A stretch of 64,000 bases of DNA from the NCBI GenBank assembly GCA_051294375.1, contig JBJCIZ010000239.1:3654461-3718460 (forward strand), given 5' to 3'. Source of the DNA: Paraspadella gotoi (taxonomy: Eukaryota > Chaetognatha). Below the pieces are notes generated by a model. It saw nothing but the letters and a program-made list of their open reading frames with translations. It was not told where the DNA came from and did not search any database. Below, piece after piece: positions 40,641 to 51,599 of this stretch (the first letter of the stretch is position 1; every line of letters starts with the position of its first letter). The translations under genes were made by a program, and so were the position numbers.

Positions 40641-42961
40641 GATTTAAAAAAAAAAAGAAAAAAAGAAAAATGCAAAAGAAATTAGAACTCGCAACGAGAA
40701 ATATGTTGATGGGGAAAAAGAAATATTTCGGTCTTTCCAAGTTTAAAATTTGTGATTCGGAGCTTCGGCCTCGGCCGTGCCGCTCGGTATTAGTGTTCGT
40801 TCATTAAAATCACTATTCACCCGGGTTTGATTCACTTTTTGTCAAATGTTCACTGACCTAATGATGAACCCCTTTTTCGGTGTCGTAGCACGATTTTTCG
40901 ATCATTTTCGATTTCAACGTGATGCCGTGACAATTATATCCATTGTCATTGTCTTTGTCAGAGACTCAAATGGTGGACTGCCTGGGGTGACGAGGTGGCA
41001 ACGTGACAGGTTGCCGAAGGCAAAGACGTTAATGGATGACAGACTGACCGGTTGTTGGCCGGTCGCGTGCGATAAGTGACTAATGGTGAAAAATGAGACT
41101 CGGGCCAACGGGCGATTGTGAGAAACGGGTCGTTTCACGATGTAAGGGAAAGTTTTTGTTGTTGTTGTTATTGTGGCCAAAACAGAACGAAACGATAATT
41201 CAACAGCAGTTTCGTTTTGTGAGCAAGGGAGGTCACTTTAAAACTCCAACAAAAACCGATAACAAGAAAACTTACATGCCATGCCGAAACAACGGTATTT
41301 ACGTCGGACCGGGCATGCAATGCCATGCCCCCCGGGAAATGAAAGTTTGGGCCTTTTCATGCTCCGCCATGTTTAAGGGGATTTTCTTTTTTTCGTTTTC
41401 TTTTTTACGGGAGTAGAGGAAAAGTCGATGGGATAAAACTAGAACATTATTTAAAATTATCGTGTGGCTTAATTTGGGACGAGACGTGCGATTTCAATGT
41501 TTAAATGCATATATTTTATCACTGGCGAGATCGGTCTGTTTCGAGCAACAATTTAATATAAAAAAAAGTTTCGCTCATAATTTTGTTAGGGTTAACAAAA
41601 ATTTAATCTGAAAAAAAATCGACTGAGTCTAAAGAAAGAAAAAAAAATCATTACTCAGCACAAAATTCTTTTTTCTCCTCTCATTCCTATTTGTCTTTTG
41701 AACAAAGGCCCATAATTCTGCGCTTTTCTTCATAAAAATGATCTTAATTTCGCTTCAACTTTAAAAAGTCCATTTTTTGGGGGGGTTGGGGGGGGGGGTT
41801 AGGTTTCCTTCTCCGTTATCGTATAGTTTGTATTTAAGTTCAATTTATGGTCAATTTTGATTTTTAAACAGCCCAGGTGGTGTGGCGACCTTCCGAGCCA
41901 AGGACTCGTTCCACGGTTGGTAGAGAGGTTAAAGATATTACGGAAGTCATCTTTAGCCTTATACGCAGATATCTTAATATATTTTTACAAAATATCAAAT
42001 TTTGATAATGAAAAAATAATAAATAATTTGTATATTGGTTGTACCAATTTTAAATATTGATTTAAATTTGTCGTAAATTTAATTCTAAATTTAAACGATA
42101 TCAATTTTTTTTTGAATAAATCTTAGGTGCACCTTTCTGCCCCGTAATTCAATTAATTAATTAATTATTCTAACAAAAGTAAAAAGAAATGAGATCTCAG
42201 AGATCAAGTCTCTGCCAATGATCTTCTGCGTCCTTGATGGAAAAAACATTTTCTTCTCCTTTTTATTTGTGATGGAATCCTTCCTTGTCCTTCACTTCTC
42301 TTTAACCGGGAGTCGCTCCTCTCTCTCTCTTTATCTTTCTCTCTCTCCCTTTATTAAACCCTCTCTTCTTCCATCCATTCGGTTTCCATTTTTTTCCGCT
42401 TTCAGCATTTTTTCTATTTAATTTTTTCTTATCTTTCTCTCTCTCTCTCTCTCTCTTATTTATCTCTCTCATTTCCGTTGTCTAGTCTCTCTCTCTCTCT
42501 CTCTCTCTCTCTTCTTCTCTCTCTCCTCTCTCATCTGCCTCTCTCTCTCTCTGTCGTCTCCACTCTGTTCTTCCATCTTTGTCTCTTTGTCGAGGCTCCC
42601 GCGATGCAGACCGTCCCTTCTCCTTATCACATTTTATCATCGAATTACAAATAGAACTTACATCGACTTTTCTTTTCTCTCTTTTTCTTGGTGATTCGGT
42701 TCCACGAATCAGACAGACGGAAACATTTCAGACGACGGAGAAAGATCGTTTTGTGTCGTGATTGATAAAACAAAAANNNNNNNNNNNNNNNNNNNNNNNN
42801 NNNNNNNNNNNNNNNNNNNNNNNNNNNNNNNNNNNNNNNNNNNNNNNNNNNNNNNNNNNNNNNNNNNNNNNNNNNNGAGAGAGAGAGAGAGAGATTGGGC
42901 GCGCCAAAACCGGAAGTGGAAATGGTTAATGCTATGAATAAATATTAGACGTCAACGTGAG
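40641..42961. other. No firm gene; two ORFs, (CT)n arrays, N gap
   Basis: Plus frames at 40,846-41,079 (contains AVTIISIVIVFVRDSNGGLP) and 41,093-41,416 (contains MPCRNNGIYVGPGMQCHAPR) look partly protein-like but lack splice support or domains. A partial dispersed-repeat end lies at about 42,010-42,055 (TTGTATATTGGTTGTACCAA). (CT)n arrays span 42,430-42,555. N gap at 42,776-42,876. Confidence 0.35.
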
Positions 42962-43135
42962 ATGGCGGCGGCAGCGGCAGCGGCGGCGGCAGCGGTGGCG
43001 GCGGTACAGCGGCGGCGGCGGCTGCGACGGCAGCGGCAAAGGGTTCTGAGCGGCCAATTTTTCTATGTTACTGAAAGCGAATTTAATATTCACGTATCGT
43101 TTTCAATATTCACAGTTTCACTGGCTGACGTATAA
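42962..43135 (+). CDS. Small ORF: poly-Ala start then Arg-rich stretch
   Basis: Fifty-seven codons: MAAAAAAAAAAVAAVQ, RRRRLRRQRQRVLSGQFFYV, then TESEFNIHVSFSIFTVSLAD, V and stop. A GCG-triplet Ala run after ATGG is common at the start of animal first exons, and the 3' two thirds is not repetitive. It may be a first exon that is spliced before the in-frame stop (a CAAAG|gttctg site is present but weak). No family recognised. Confidence 0.3.
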   Translation: MAAAAAAAAAAVAAVQRRRRLRRQRQRVLSGQFFYVTESEFNIHVSFSIFTVSLADV

Positions 43136-43599
43136 ATATAATGGAGATATCGGTGAATAGTTTGTTTATAACTAAATTTCTTCATCCCATAATTCAACCT
43201 TCAACATGGAATAGTTAAAATAAACGTTCGTCTTTGATTAATAATAAAGTACTTTTTAACAGTTTCTTANNNNNNNNNNNNNNNNNNNNNNNNNNNNNNN
43301 NNNNNNNNNNNNNNNNNNNNNNNNNNNNNNNNNNNNNNNNNNNNNNNNNNNNNNNNNNNNNNNNNNNNNNNNNNNNNNNNNNNNNNNNNNNNNNNNNNNN
43401 NNNNNNNNNNNNNNNNNNNNNNNNNNNNNNNNNNNNNNNNNNNNNNNNNNNNNNNACGAGGTGAGGAATGAAAAGGGTGAGGCGATGCGGGAGGCGGGGG
43501 TTGTGGGTTGAGCTGGCAATGGTGGCATGATGCGGTGCCACTGGTTTGGCAATTGACATGGCAAACTCTTTTTCNNNNNNNNNNNNNNNNNNNNNNNNN

Positions 43600-44512
43600 G
43601 AGTTTGCCATGCCAGATAAGAATATTGCATCCCGATGCGAAAGAGTTTGCCATGCCAGATAAGAATAATTGCGTCCCGACGGCGAAAGAGTTTGCCATGC
43701 CAGATAAGAATAATTGGGCGTCCGATGAGAAAGAGTTTTGCCATGCCCAGAGTAAGAATAAGTTGGCGTCCCGATTGCGAAGAGTGGTGCCATGCAGAAG
43801 ATAGAATAATGGCGTCCCGGACGCGAAAGAGTTTGTCCAATGCCAGATAAGAATAATTGGCGTCTCGACGCGGAGAAGATGTTTGGCCATGCAGATGAAG
43901 AATAATTGGCTGTCCGTGGCGAAAAGAGTTCGCCATGCCAGATATGAAATAATTGGCGTCCCGACGCGAAAGAGTTTGCCATCCAGAAAGAACATTAGCG
44001 TCCCGACGCGAAAAAGAGTTCCATGCAGATAAGAAATAATTGCGTCCTGATGCGAAAGAGTTGCCATGGCCAGATATGGAATAATTAGCGTCCGAGCAAA
44101 GAGTGGTTGCCATGCAGAATAGAATAATTGCGCGGAGCGAAGTTTCCACAGAATGGTTCTGGCGCAAAGAGTTTGCCATGCCTAAGATAAAATAATTGGC
44201 GTCCCGATGCGAAGAGTTTTGCCATGCCAGGATAGAAAAATTGGCATCCGATGCGAAAGAGTTTGCATGCCGGATAGGAATAATTGGCGTCTGACGCAAA
44301 AAGAGTTTGCCATGCCAGATAAAATAATTGGCATCCCGATGCGAAAGAGTTTTGCCATGCCAGATAAAAATAATTGCGTCCGATGCGAAAGAGTTCGCCA
44401 TGCCAGATAAAATAATTGGCGTCCCGACGCAAAAGAGTTTGCCATGCCAGATAAGAATAATTGGCGTCCGACGCGAAAGAGTTTGCCAGGTCTCTTTCGC
44501 ATCGGGACGCCA
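43600..44512. repeat. 45-bp minisatellite, about 20 copies, noisy
   Basis: The unit is AAGAGTTTGCCATGCCAGAT / AAGAATAATTGGCGTCCCGA / CGCGA. A 45-bp period keeps all frames open, giving 15-residue peptide repeats (FASGRQLFLSGMANS type) on the minus strand, but one-base indels jump the frame repeatedly. It starts at a 25-N gap (43,575-43,599). The ORFs over it are artefacts of the period. Confidence 0.85.
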
Positions 44513-44513
44513 A

Positions 44514-44615
44514 TTATTCCCATCTGAGACGGAGTGACGAGAGGGAGAAATGTTTTGAAATTATTCTTTTTTGTCCGGCGGGGGTGTAGGCGGTGGTTGA
44601 GGGCACGGGATCCAT
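44514..44615 (-). pseudogene. Start of a gag-like ORF, cut off by minisatellite
   Basis: ATG at 44,615, about 57 bases after the primer-binding site, opens MDPVPSTTAYTPAGQKRIIS then KHFSLSSLRLRWE and a stop. Its place right after LTR and primer site is that of gag in Ty3/gypsy-type elements. It is interrupted where the 45-bp minisatellite begins, so the element is not intact here. The gag call rests on position, not on a motif. Confidence 0.4.
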
Positions 44616-44671
44616 CTGGGGTGGCGTGGTTGCTGGTGGCTTTGGCTTCTCGGAGGAGAGGTGAGTCTTGC

Positions 44672-44965
44672 CCAGAAGTCTTGTTACCAGATTTAAGGAA
44701 AAACTCATGTGGAGATTTATTCTGAGACAAATAAGGTGACGGTGAGACACACACAGGAGTCCAGATCAATTCTACTGAAACTAAGGAAAGCTAGGTCTAT
44801 TTATATCTAGAGAAGAGGCAAGAGTTATTTTGACAGTTCCATTGATTCTGCAAGCTGATTGGTCGATCCCGATTCTTCCTCGACCAATCACCAATTCTGC
44901 GAAGTTTACCCGATCCTTCGATCCGATTTCACTTTAGGTGAGGCCGAGTCTCCTGTGATGTTAAT
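44672..44965 (-). mobile_element. LTR with adjacent primer-binding site (second copy of the 7.8-kb LTR family)
   Basis: Reverse complement of the LTR at 7,783-8,007, sharing GACCAATCAGCTTGCAG, GTCTCACCGTCACCTT, CTCAGAATAAA and CATGAGTTTTTCCTTAAA. It contains a TATA-like ATATAAATAG and a TCAGAATAAA signal, suiting an LTR promoter and polyadenylation site. The primer-binding site after it (TGGTAACAAGACTTC on the minus strand) differs from that of the other copy. Confidence 0.65.
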
Positions 44966-45932
44966 ATATATTTTTAAAATTTATTCTTTTAAGTAATATG
45001 CCTGAGATGTAAGGAATGATCTTAAATTATCAATTACTATATAAATCGCTCACATCAACATCAATAACAATTCGAAGTTGGGATAAAACGATTTTATCTT
45101 CATGTTGTGCAAGGTACACATTTTGCTTGGTATATGATTAAGTTGGTTAATGCAATATAAAAAACAGAGTGGTGAGAACCCGGTGCTGACTTGAAAGTTT
45201 TAATGCCTCAAGATTGAAGGCATAATTGCGCGAGAGAGCGAGAGATCGAGGTGAAGGTGGAGGACGAGTGCAGTGAATGGATGTGAGGTGACGAGAAGAT
45301 GTTGAAGGAAGTGTGAAAGGTTAATCACGAACTTGTTTCACGAGGCGTTCGAAAAGGACGGACGAGATCCCTTGGTGTTTAGAGCGTGTCGCGGTGGAAT
45401 GAGTCGGTAATTGACATTAAAAAACAATGCGTACCTACTATCCTATGCTTTATTAAATCACATCACACTTCTACGAAAAGGACAATGAACCATTCTCTCT
45501 CTCTCTCTCTCCTCTCTCTCATCCTCCATCTTCTCTCTCAGTCTCTCTCTTTCTCCTCTCTCGTCAATCTCTCTCTCTCTCTCTGCTCTCCTCTCTCTCA
45601 AATCTCTCTCTCTCTGCTCTCTCTCCCCTCGATCTTCTTGATGATCCACTTCCCTACGAATAAAGGGACAATAACATTTCCCTCATTCGATTTCGTTGGA
45701 ACCACGAACGACCAGAATAATTCCGCGCCACGTCCCCTTTCCGGTCTCGCCTCTCTCCCTCTCCTCTCTTCTCTCTCTCTCTCCGCTTCTATCGGCCGGA
45801 AAATACGTCCAGGTTGACGGTTGAAAGTGGTCTCGCATCTGGGCGGGAAAATGGTTCGGAGGTCGGATAATGCGTTACTTGGAACGGTTATGGGCCAGAT
45901 TGTGGGGAGAAATAAAAAAAACGACCTCGTCC

Positions 45933-46009
<77 letters not shown>

Positions 46010-46060
46010 CACTCTCTCTCTCTGCTAGAAAAATAAATCCCAGCGCGCGTTTCCCCTTAA
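44966..46060. other. No gene recognised; (CT)n arrays
   Basis: (CT)n arrays at 45,497-45,630 and 45,930-46,022. The Ser/Leu frames here are repeat translations. Confidence 0.6.
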
Positions 46061-47270
46061 CCCCCCGTTGCGGTGACGCGCCGCCTCTAGCGCCGGATGC
46101 TGGGAAAAGATTCCTCTCTCGGGTCGAAAGGGTCCTGCGTTCGGAGGCCGGAAGAAACCTTATTTTTTCATCTCTACAAAAAGAAAGAAAATGAGGTTTC
46201 TTGGAATAAGACAGACCATTGGGACTGGGTAGAAGTTGGGTCAACCCTCCGATATTGGCTTGGCAGCTAAGTATTGTTCACACAAATAGTTGGTTCTCGG
46301 TCCACCCAGTGACATGTGTGTAACTGCAAGGTTCAATACTCCAGTCGAGATGTCACACCGCAGGCCATGCCACTTGTGTTGAGATCTCTTCGAGTCGCGT
46401 CATAAAACAACCAAAACGTTTTACAGATTTAACTGTTACTTTTTAGTTATTTTCCTTTCGTTGTTTTTTACTTTTAAATGATACAATACAATAAATATTT
46501 AAAACCCTACTTTCTGTAGTAGTATTTTATAATTAAAAAAAAACTACGAATCAAGCTTTAATTTCGTTTAGTTAAAAAAAAATAATGTAACTGTTAATAA
46601 GTTAGTTCAGTTATGAAAAAACTAAAAGAGTGTTTCTATAGATTTAAAAAAAAAAAAGAGAAAAAAGAAAAAAGAAAAAAAGCGGACGGCGTGAAACAAT
46701 TATTTATGAGCGAAGGTTTGAGGAGGTTAAGTCTGCGTGACGTGACGATGGAGCCTCGCTTCCATCCAGGTGGTCACTCTGGTCAGGCCCGGCTCAGACA
46801 ACTGATCACACTCCCCCCTCTTCCTCCCCTTTACTCCTTACCCTCTCTCCGCCTCCTTCCTCCTCTCTTTTCTCCACCCTTTTTTTAACAACATGCAGAG
46901 AAACCTAACAAGGCACTCTTGGTCCTGCCCTAAGACAGCCTAAGAATTGCAGGACATTCTTTCAAAGTCAATCAATTCAATTCTAAATTTCATATATACG
47001 TTTGTTATTAAACGTTCATGTAATATTTTTTTATTTGTATTTACGAGATAATCTGATAATAAATAAATACATAGACGATGCTTTTTTATCAGTTACGATA
47101 CTGTATACATACATCAGACAGTCTAGGTCAAATGAAAAGATATAGAAAATATATATATGATTTTCTGTTATTAGTACAAAACTTAAGGGGACAAGGAAAT
47201 TTTATTGATTTTAAGGAGCTTGAAAATCTTTAAGATATGACTATTAAATGAAAATTGAATATACGTATGT
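46061..47270. repeat. Duplicate of 61,770-62,900, noisier copy, with degraded SINE B
   Basis: Shared blocks: GTTTTACAGATTTA-ACTGTTACTTTTTAG, TTTCTGTAGT-AGTATTT, AGCGAAGGTT-GAGGAGGTTAAG and CGCTTCCATCCAGGTGGTCA. The tRNA-headed SINE seen clearly at 61,920 is recognisable but corrupted at 46,250-46,420. Confidence 0.75.
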
Positions 47271-50200
47271 TTTAGTAATTTGCATATTTTTTAATATTTG
47301 TAATAGAAGAGTAGAGATTTAAGATAATTAGTAAATCTTGATATATTTGATCAAAATATATGGATATGAATAGTTACATTACTGTAATAGGAAAATAGAT
47401 GTATTTATAATGTAATGACATAAGTAATATCAAGATTTGGAAGGGGAAGCATCGAAAGTGTTGATCTTAGCTAGAAATAAGAGGAGACAATAACTAATAA
47501 CAAACAAGGATATAAAAGAAATGAACAAGAGATAGACAAGTCACATGGCATAAAAGTCACTCCTAACTATCTGTCACTCGTTAATTCTAAATTGTAGGAT
47601 ATCACACATCTATGTTTCGTGTTAGCACATGCTACAATCTAGAGAATGCAAGGAATAATCTACTCATATTATGATGTTCTTGTGGGACGTGCATACAAGT
47701 CATGACGTATAACGTGCACATGATTCTTACTTTAGTCATCCGATCAAAAAAATCGGAAATATTAAGACAAAATAATACTATGTAAACACGATACAAAAAA
47801 AGAAAGTACAACAGTAGACATCCTCCAGAAAAAATTGGCGGATAAAGAAAGAATCAAACACATAACATGGGTATAACTACATGGTGGGATCGGGTTACGC
47901 GCATCGAGGTCAACGGTCTTGTGACCAGTACATAAGGTCAACCTTGTTTTTGGATCCTTACTAACATGAAGTGGAGGGAAAATGAGCGAGCGTAAGGCTG
48001 GAATAGACTCACGCTGTCCGCATTGCATTTGTTTTAGACAGGCCAAGGTTGCGTGTCAAGTTAAGCATGCTTAAGGTCTCGGTCCACACAGTCCCCCCAC
48101 ACAGCCTTGACCGAGGGTGCGGGTAGCAAGGCCTGCAAAAAACCGCGTTACTTGGGACTCTGCAGTTCGTGCGGTTTTCGTCGTACGTCTTACTGGCGGA
48201 CGTGAAGCAGGACAAATCGATCGGTCGGTATAGGACGCTTCGAGCTGAAGGACCGGGACTTGATTATAGTAAATTGATCGGTACGAAGTCAACTATGCAC
48301 GGACGTCGTTGTGGAACTAACACTACGCGAGCTTTGGAAAGGTTTGAATGGACAAAGACCACGAGAGCTATCAACTGTTTCCGGAGGTGGTGCTGTTTTT
48401 CCCAGAAAAGGGAGGCAAATAAGACTCCCGAGAGAACATCGACTGAGAGAACACAGACAGCAGGATAAACTGGGACCGGAACACAACACAACGGATTTCT
48501 GAAAACAGGAACAATCGTACATGCACTTATGACGCGTAAGGCAAAAGTTACACAGAAGAAGATGCTCTGCTCAAACACATCATTTATGGCTTACCGCGAG
48601 CTACCAATATTCTAACCCATGAAAGAAAGAAAGGCAGTAAGCAGAGGGAAAAGGCAGAAGAAAAGAACCTCAAGCTGCCAAAGCCACGCGGCACGCGACA
48701 CACTAGATTAAGGCTACAGCGGCCACATACTAGACTCGGTTTTTGTCATGCCTTTTGGTTTTTTTCATTCCGTTAACAATTCGTCGGTGACCGGTTATCT
48801 GTTTCTTCTCTGTGTGTTTTCAGTCGATCTCGGCGACTGGAGATCTACGCTTCGCGATGCGACCCGTCGGCCGCGGTATTGCGATTTTGAAGAGTTGAAT
48901 TGGACAGTTCGAGACGCTTGAAAGTAAAGGGCCGTCCAGTTAAAAGAAGATAGGGTATGGAGCGGGAAAGATAAGTCGAAAGGTGTCGCAGTACCGGGAA
49001 TACAGGACGTAAGAAAACACACAGACGAGGTCAGGCGGCTAATGTGATAACAGTGCTCGAGTCAGCGCTTCGCTACCGGCCGCAGCTATGATGCCTTATG
49101 ACACGAGCACGGGCATAGGCGCGTCGCATATCAGTGCGACACAGATGAGGCCTGGGCGATCCGAGGTGACTATAATAGACAGATATTGTTAGTTCTGCCA
49201 GGCTCTCCTTGTCAATATTTTATGTTTTTGCATTCTTGTCTTAGTTGCATATAAACGCAAAATGATAAACGCAACGGGCGCCTATACGGAGTAGTTGTCA
49301 GTGATTCGCGCCAATTATGAGCGCGAAGGTCTTTTACGTTAAGTGGGCACGAGCGCTCCAGACGTCTGGTACTGCTTAGCGGACCGACGACAGACCTGAA
49401 GGCTGCTCCCACGGAGAGCAGTCAGGAAGAATCTCGCCCGCCAGTTGATACGGTCCTCGTGCAGGCGCGCGCGTGTGCTAGCCGAATTCTAATCTGACGG
49501 TAAAAAAGCAAGGTCTGAGATGAGGCTCTAAGAGAGTCCATGGGAGGGTCTGGCGTCCAGCACCAAGTGTGATAATGGTCCTCGCGTCGGAGTCAGTCTC
49601 TGTTCATTGTGCGGTAGAACTTGTCGGATTTGTCATGGTGTGCTTGGTTCTTCTTTTTAGCCGTCTATATCTCTATGACTTTTGGTTATTAAAGCATAAC
49701 AGAAAACTGCGACCATTCCCTGTGAATTGGGGTAGTAGATAGAATAGTCGGCTTCGTCGTGGGAACGTCGGTTACAGACCAGACTACCAATCCGCCACTT
49801 GGCCGCACACAATTACCGTAGATGTAAGTATTGTAATATATGTGGAAGCGCCAACAGTTAATTATATCCAATAAGAGTGTGTTTGAGACAAACGTATGCT
49901 TTTTGGTGTTAACGCATTCATAAGGACGCCAGAAGAAGCTAACGCAGCGTTGGATTTGACACCATTAATGGCACTGGGTTTTTGGCCGTGAAACAAGGGG
50001 AGTTTAAAAAGGCGGCGGAAGGTGATTCAACTCAGAAGTTGGGTGACCACTGTGCTCTGGCAAAACTAACAGTTCGTGTCTGTTTTTTGTATTTGATTTC
50101 AAAAACACGGGCGCCTTGCGCATATAGGTCAAACATCAGTCGCCTCATGAGAAACGATGAATGATATGAACCAGAGTACGGCCATGGAGATAAGCAGTAG

Positions 50201-51599
50201 TAACTCCACTCATAGTACGTCGATATGTGGAATTTTTCTACAAAAGATAGAAATCAGCTCTACTTATTGTTTTGTATGTTCGGATACATGCACCAGAATA
50301 GTGCGGCAGTACAGAGCGTCTCTATGCTGAAAGCTGTGCTTTGCTTTGGACGTCGACGATCGTCTTCGCCGTTCGACTAATAGGGAAAAACATAAAAGAC
50401 TTACAAGGGCGTCAGGAAATGAGAAGAAAATGAGGTTAACGGATTTACTATTTTTCTTCAAGAACACTTTTTTCAAATTTGGCGGCTTTGTGTGAGACAC
50501 GAAAGGGAGTGGAAAAAGATGTGTCGGTTGCGCGATTCTCAAGAACCCTCTGGACCGAGTCCATGGGAGTTTTAGGTTTAAATGTCCCGTCTCTCTGTGG
50601 CGTCCGTTTCAGGCACTGCCCAGATTGGCTGAAACAAAGGCTCGCGCGTACCTGGAACCCGTGCCCGTCCAGTGTTTGACCGTATTGTCGGAATCGGCCG
50701 AGGTCCTGTACTGGACGCTTTTTCACCATTACGCGCGCAAAGGCGACGCGTACGGTCACGAGCTTCTCTGTGACTGGCAGCGAGAAGCGATCCCTACTCC
50801 CGGTGGTATGCCTACATGACTGGTGCTCACTGAGCTGAGGTGCCGCCATCGGGTAAATGTCTTGCCCCAAATGGGCTCGGGGTTACATTCTCATATGCAT
50901 GCCGCGCGCACCGAGAAGTACGCACGCACGAGACATATATCCATTGAACAAGTAACAATGATCGACTCTCGACTCATAACTTAAGTAAAGTTAAAATAAA
51001 ATGGAAGCATAATGGTGTCCCGTTCATATGGACGCTGGCCGTTGGTGGGGAATGAGCCCGGCAGATCCTGACATCGCCCATTTAATAATGTATTGTCCAA
51101 GTAGTTGGGTCTGGGCAAGCTTTGATTTTCTGCGCATACGCTGCAGCTTGGGCTGTTCGGGTGTTTGCCGGCAAGTCGGAGCCAGTTCCGTCATGACCCT
51201 GGTAGTTGGCTCGGTTCGGTAGGAGCGCCGATTGGACATGTCATTACGGTACCGGCACCGGTGCAATGGTAGGTCGTTGGCATTCAAGGCCGCCAACATT
51301 GCACTCAAAGATGTGACTGCGCAGGTCTCAGCCAGACCGGCCCGAGTTAAAAACCCCGGCCTGCGCGGGCGTTATGTTTCCTACTCGCTCTTTTGCCGAT
51401 TTCAAGTACTTCAGGATTGATCTGTGAGGATATCGCCAAACGGTGTGTCCTTAGCTGGTCGAGTTAGTTCGGGTTTGGGTTGGATTATGTCGGTATCGAT
51501 GTGTTCGTGTCGGTCAAGGTAACGGATACAGTAACGCAAAACAATGACCCGAATACCAACAGAGGCGGACGGACTACGACCGGAATTTGTCCGACGACG
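47271..51599. other. Unique-looking noisy insert, 3' part of a gypsy-type element expected
   Basis: Unlike its surroundings this stretch has almost no simple repeats and a higher GC content. On the minus strand it lies downstream of the pol remnant and should hold integrase and an LTR, but I could not align either. Frames of 60-140 codons (for example 50,625-50,819 plus and 50,448-50,870 minus) have no motif that I trust. Confidence 0.35.

Noticed and set aside
43215-44769. ORFs up to 381 codons over the 45-bp minisatellite
   Set aside because: A 45-bp period without stops keeps frames open; the peptides are repeat translations and include N runs.
50479-50870. Protein-like frames (contain EVLYWTLFHHYARKGDAYGH on plus; a 140-codon frame on minus)
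   Set aside because: No recognised domain, opposite strands both open, and the region is indel-rich noisy sequence, so frame length means little.
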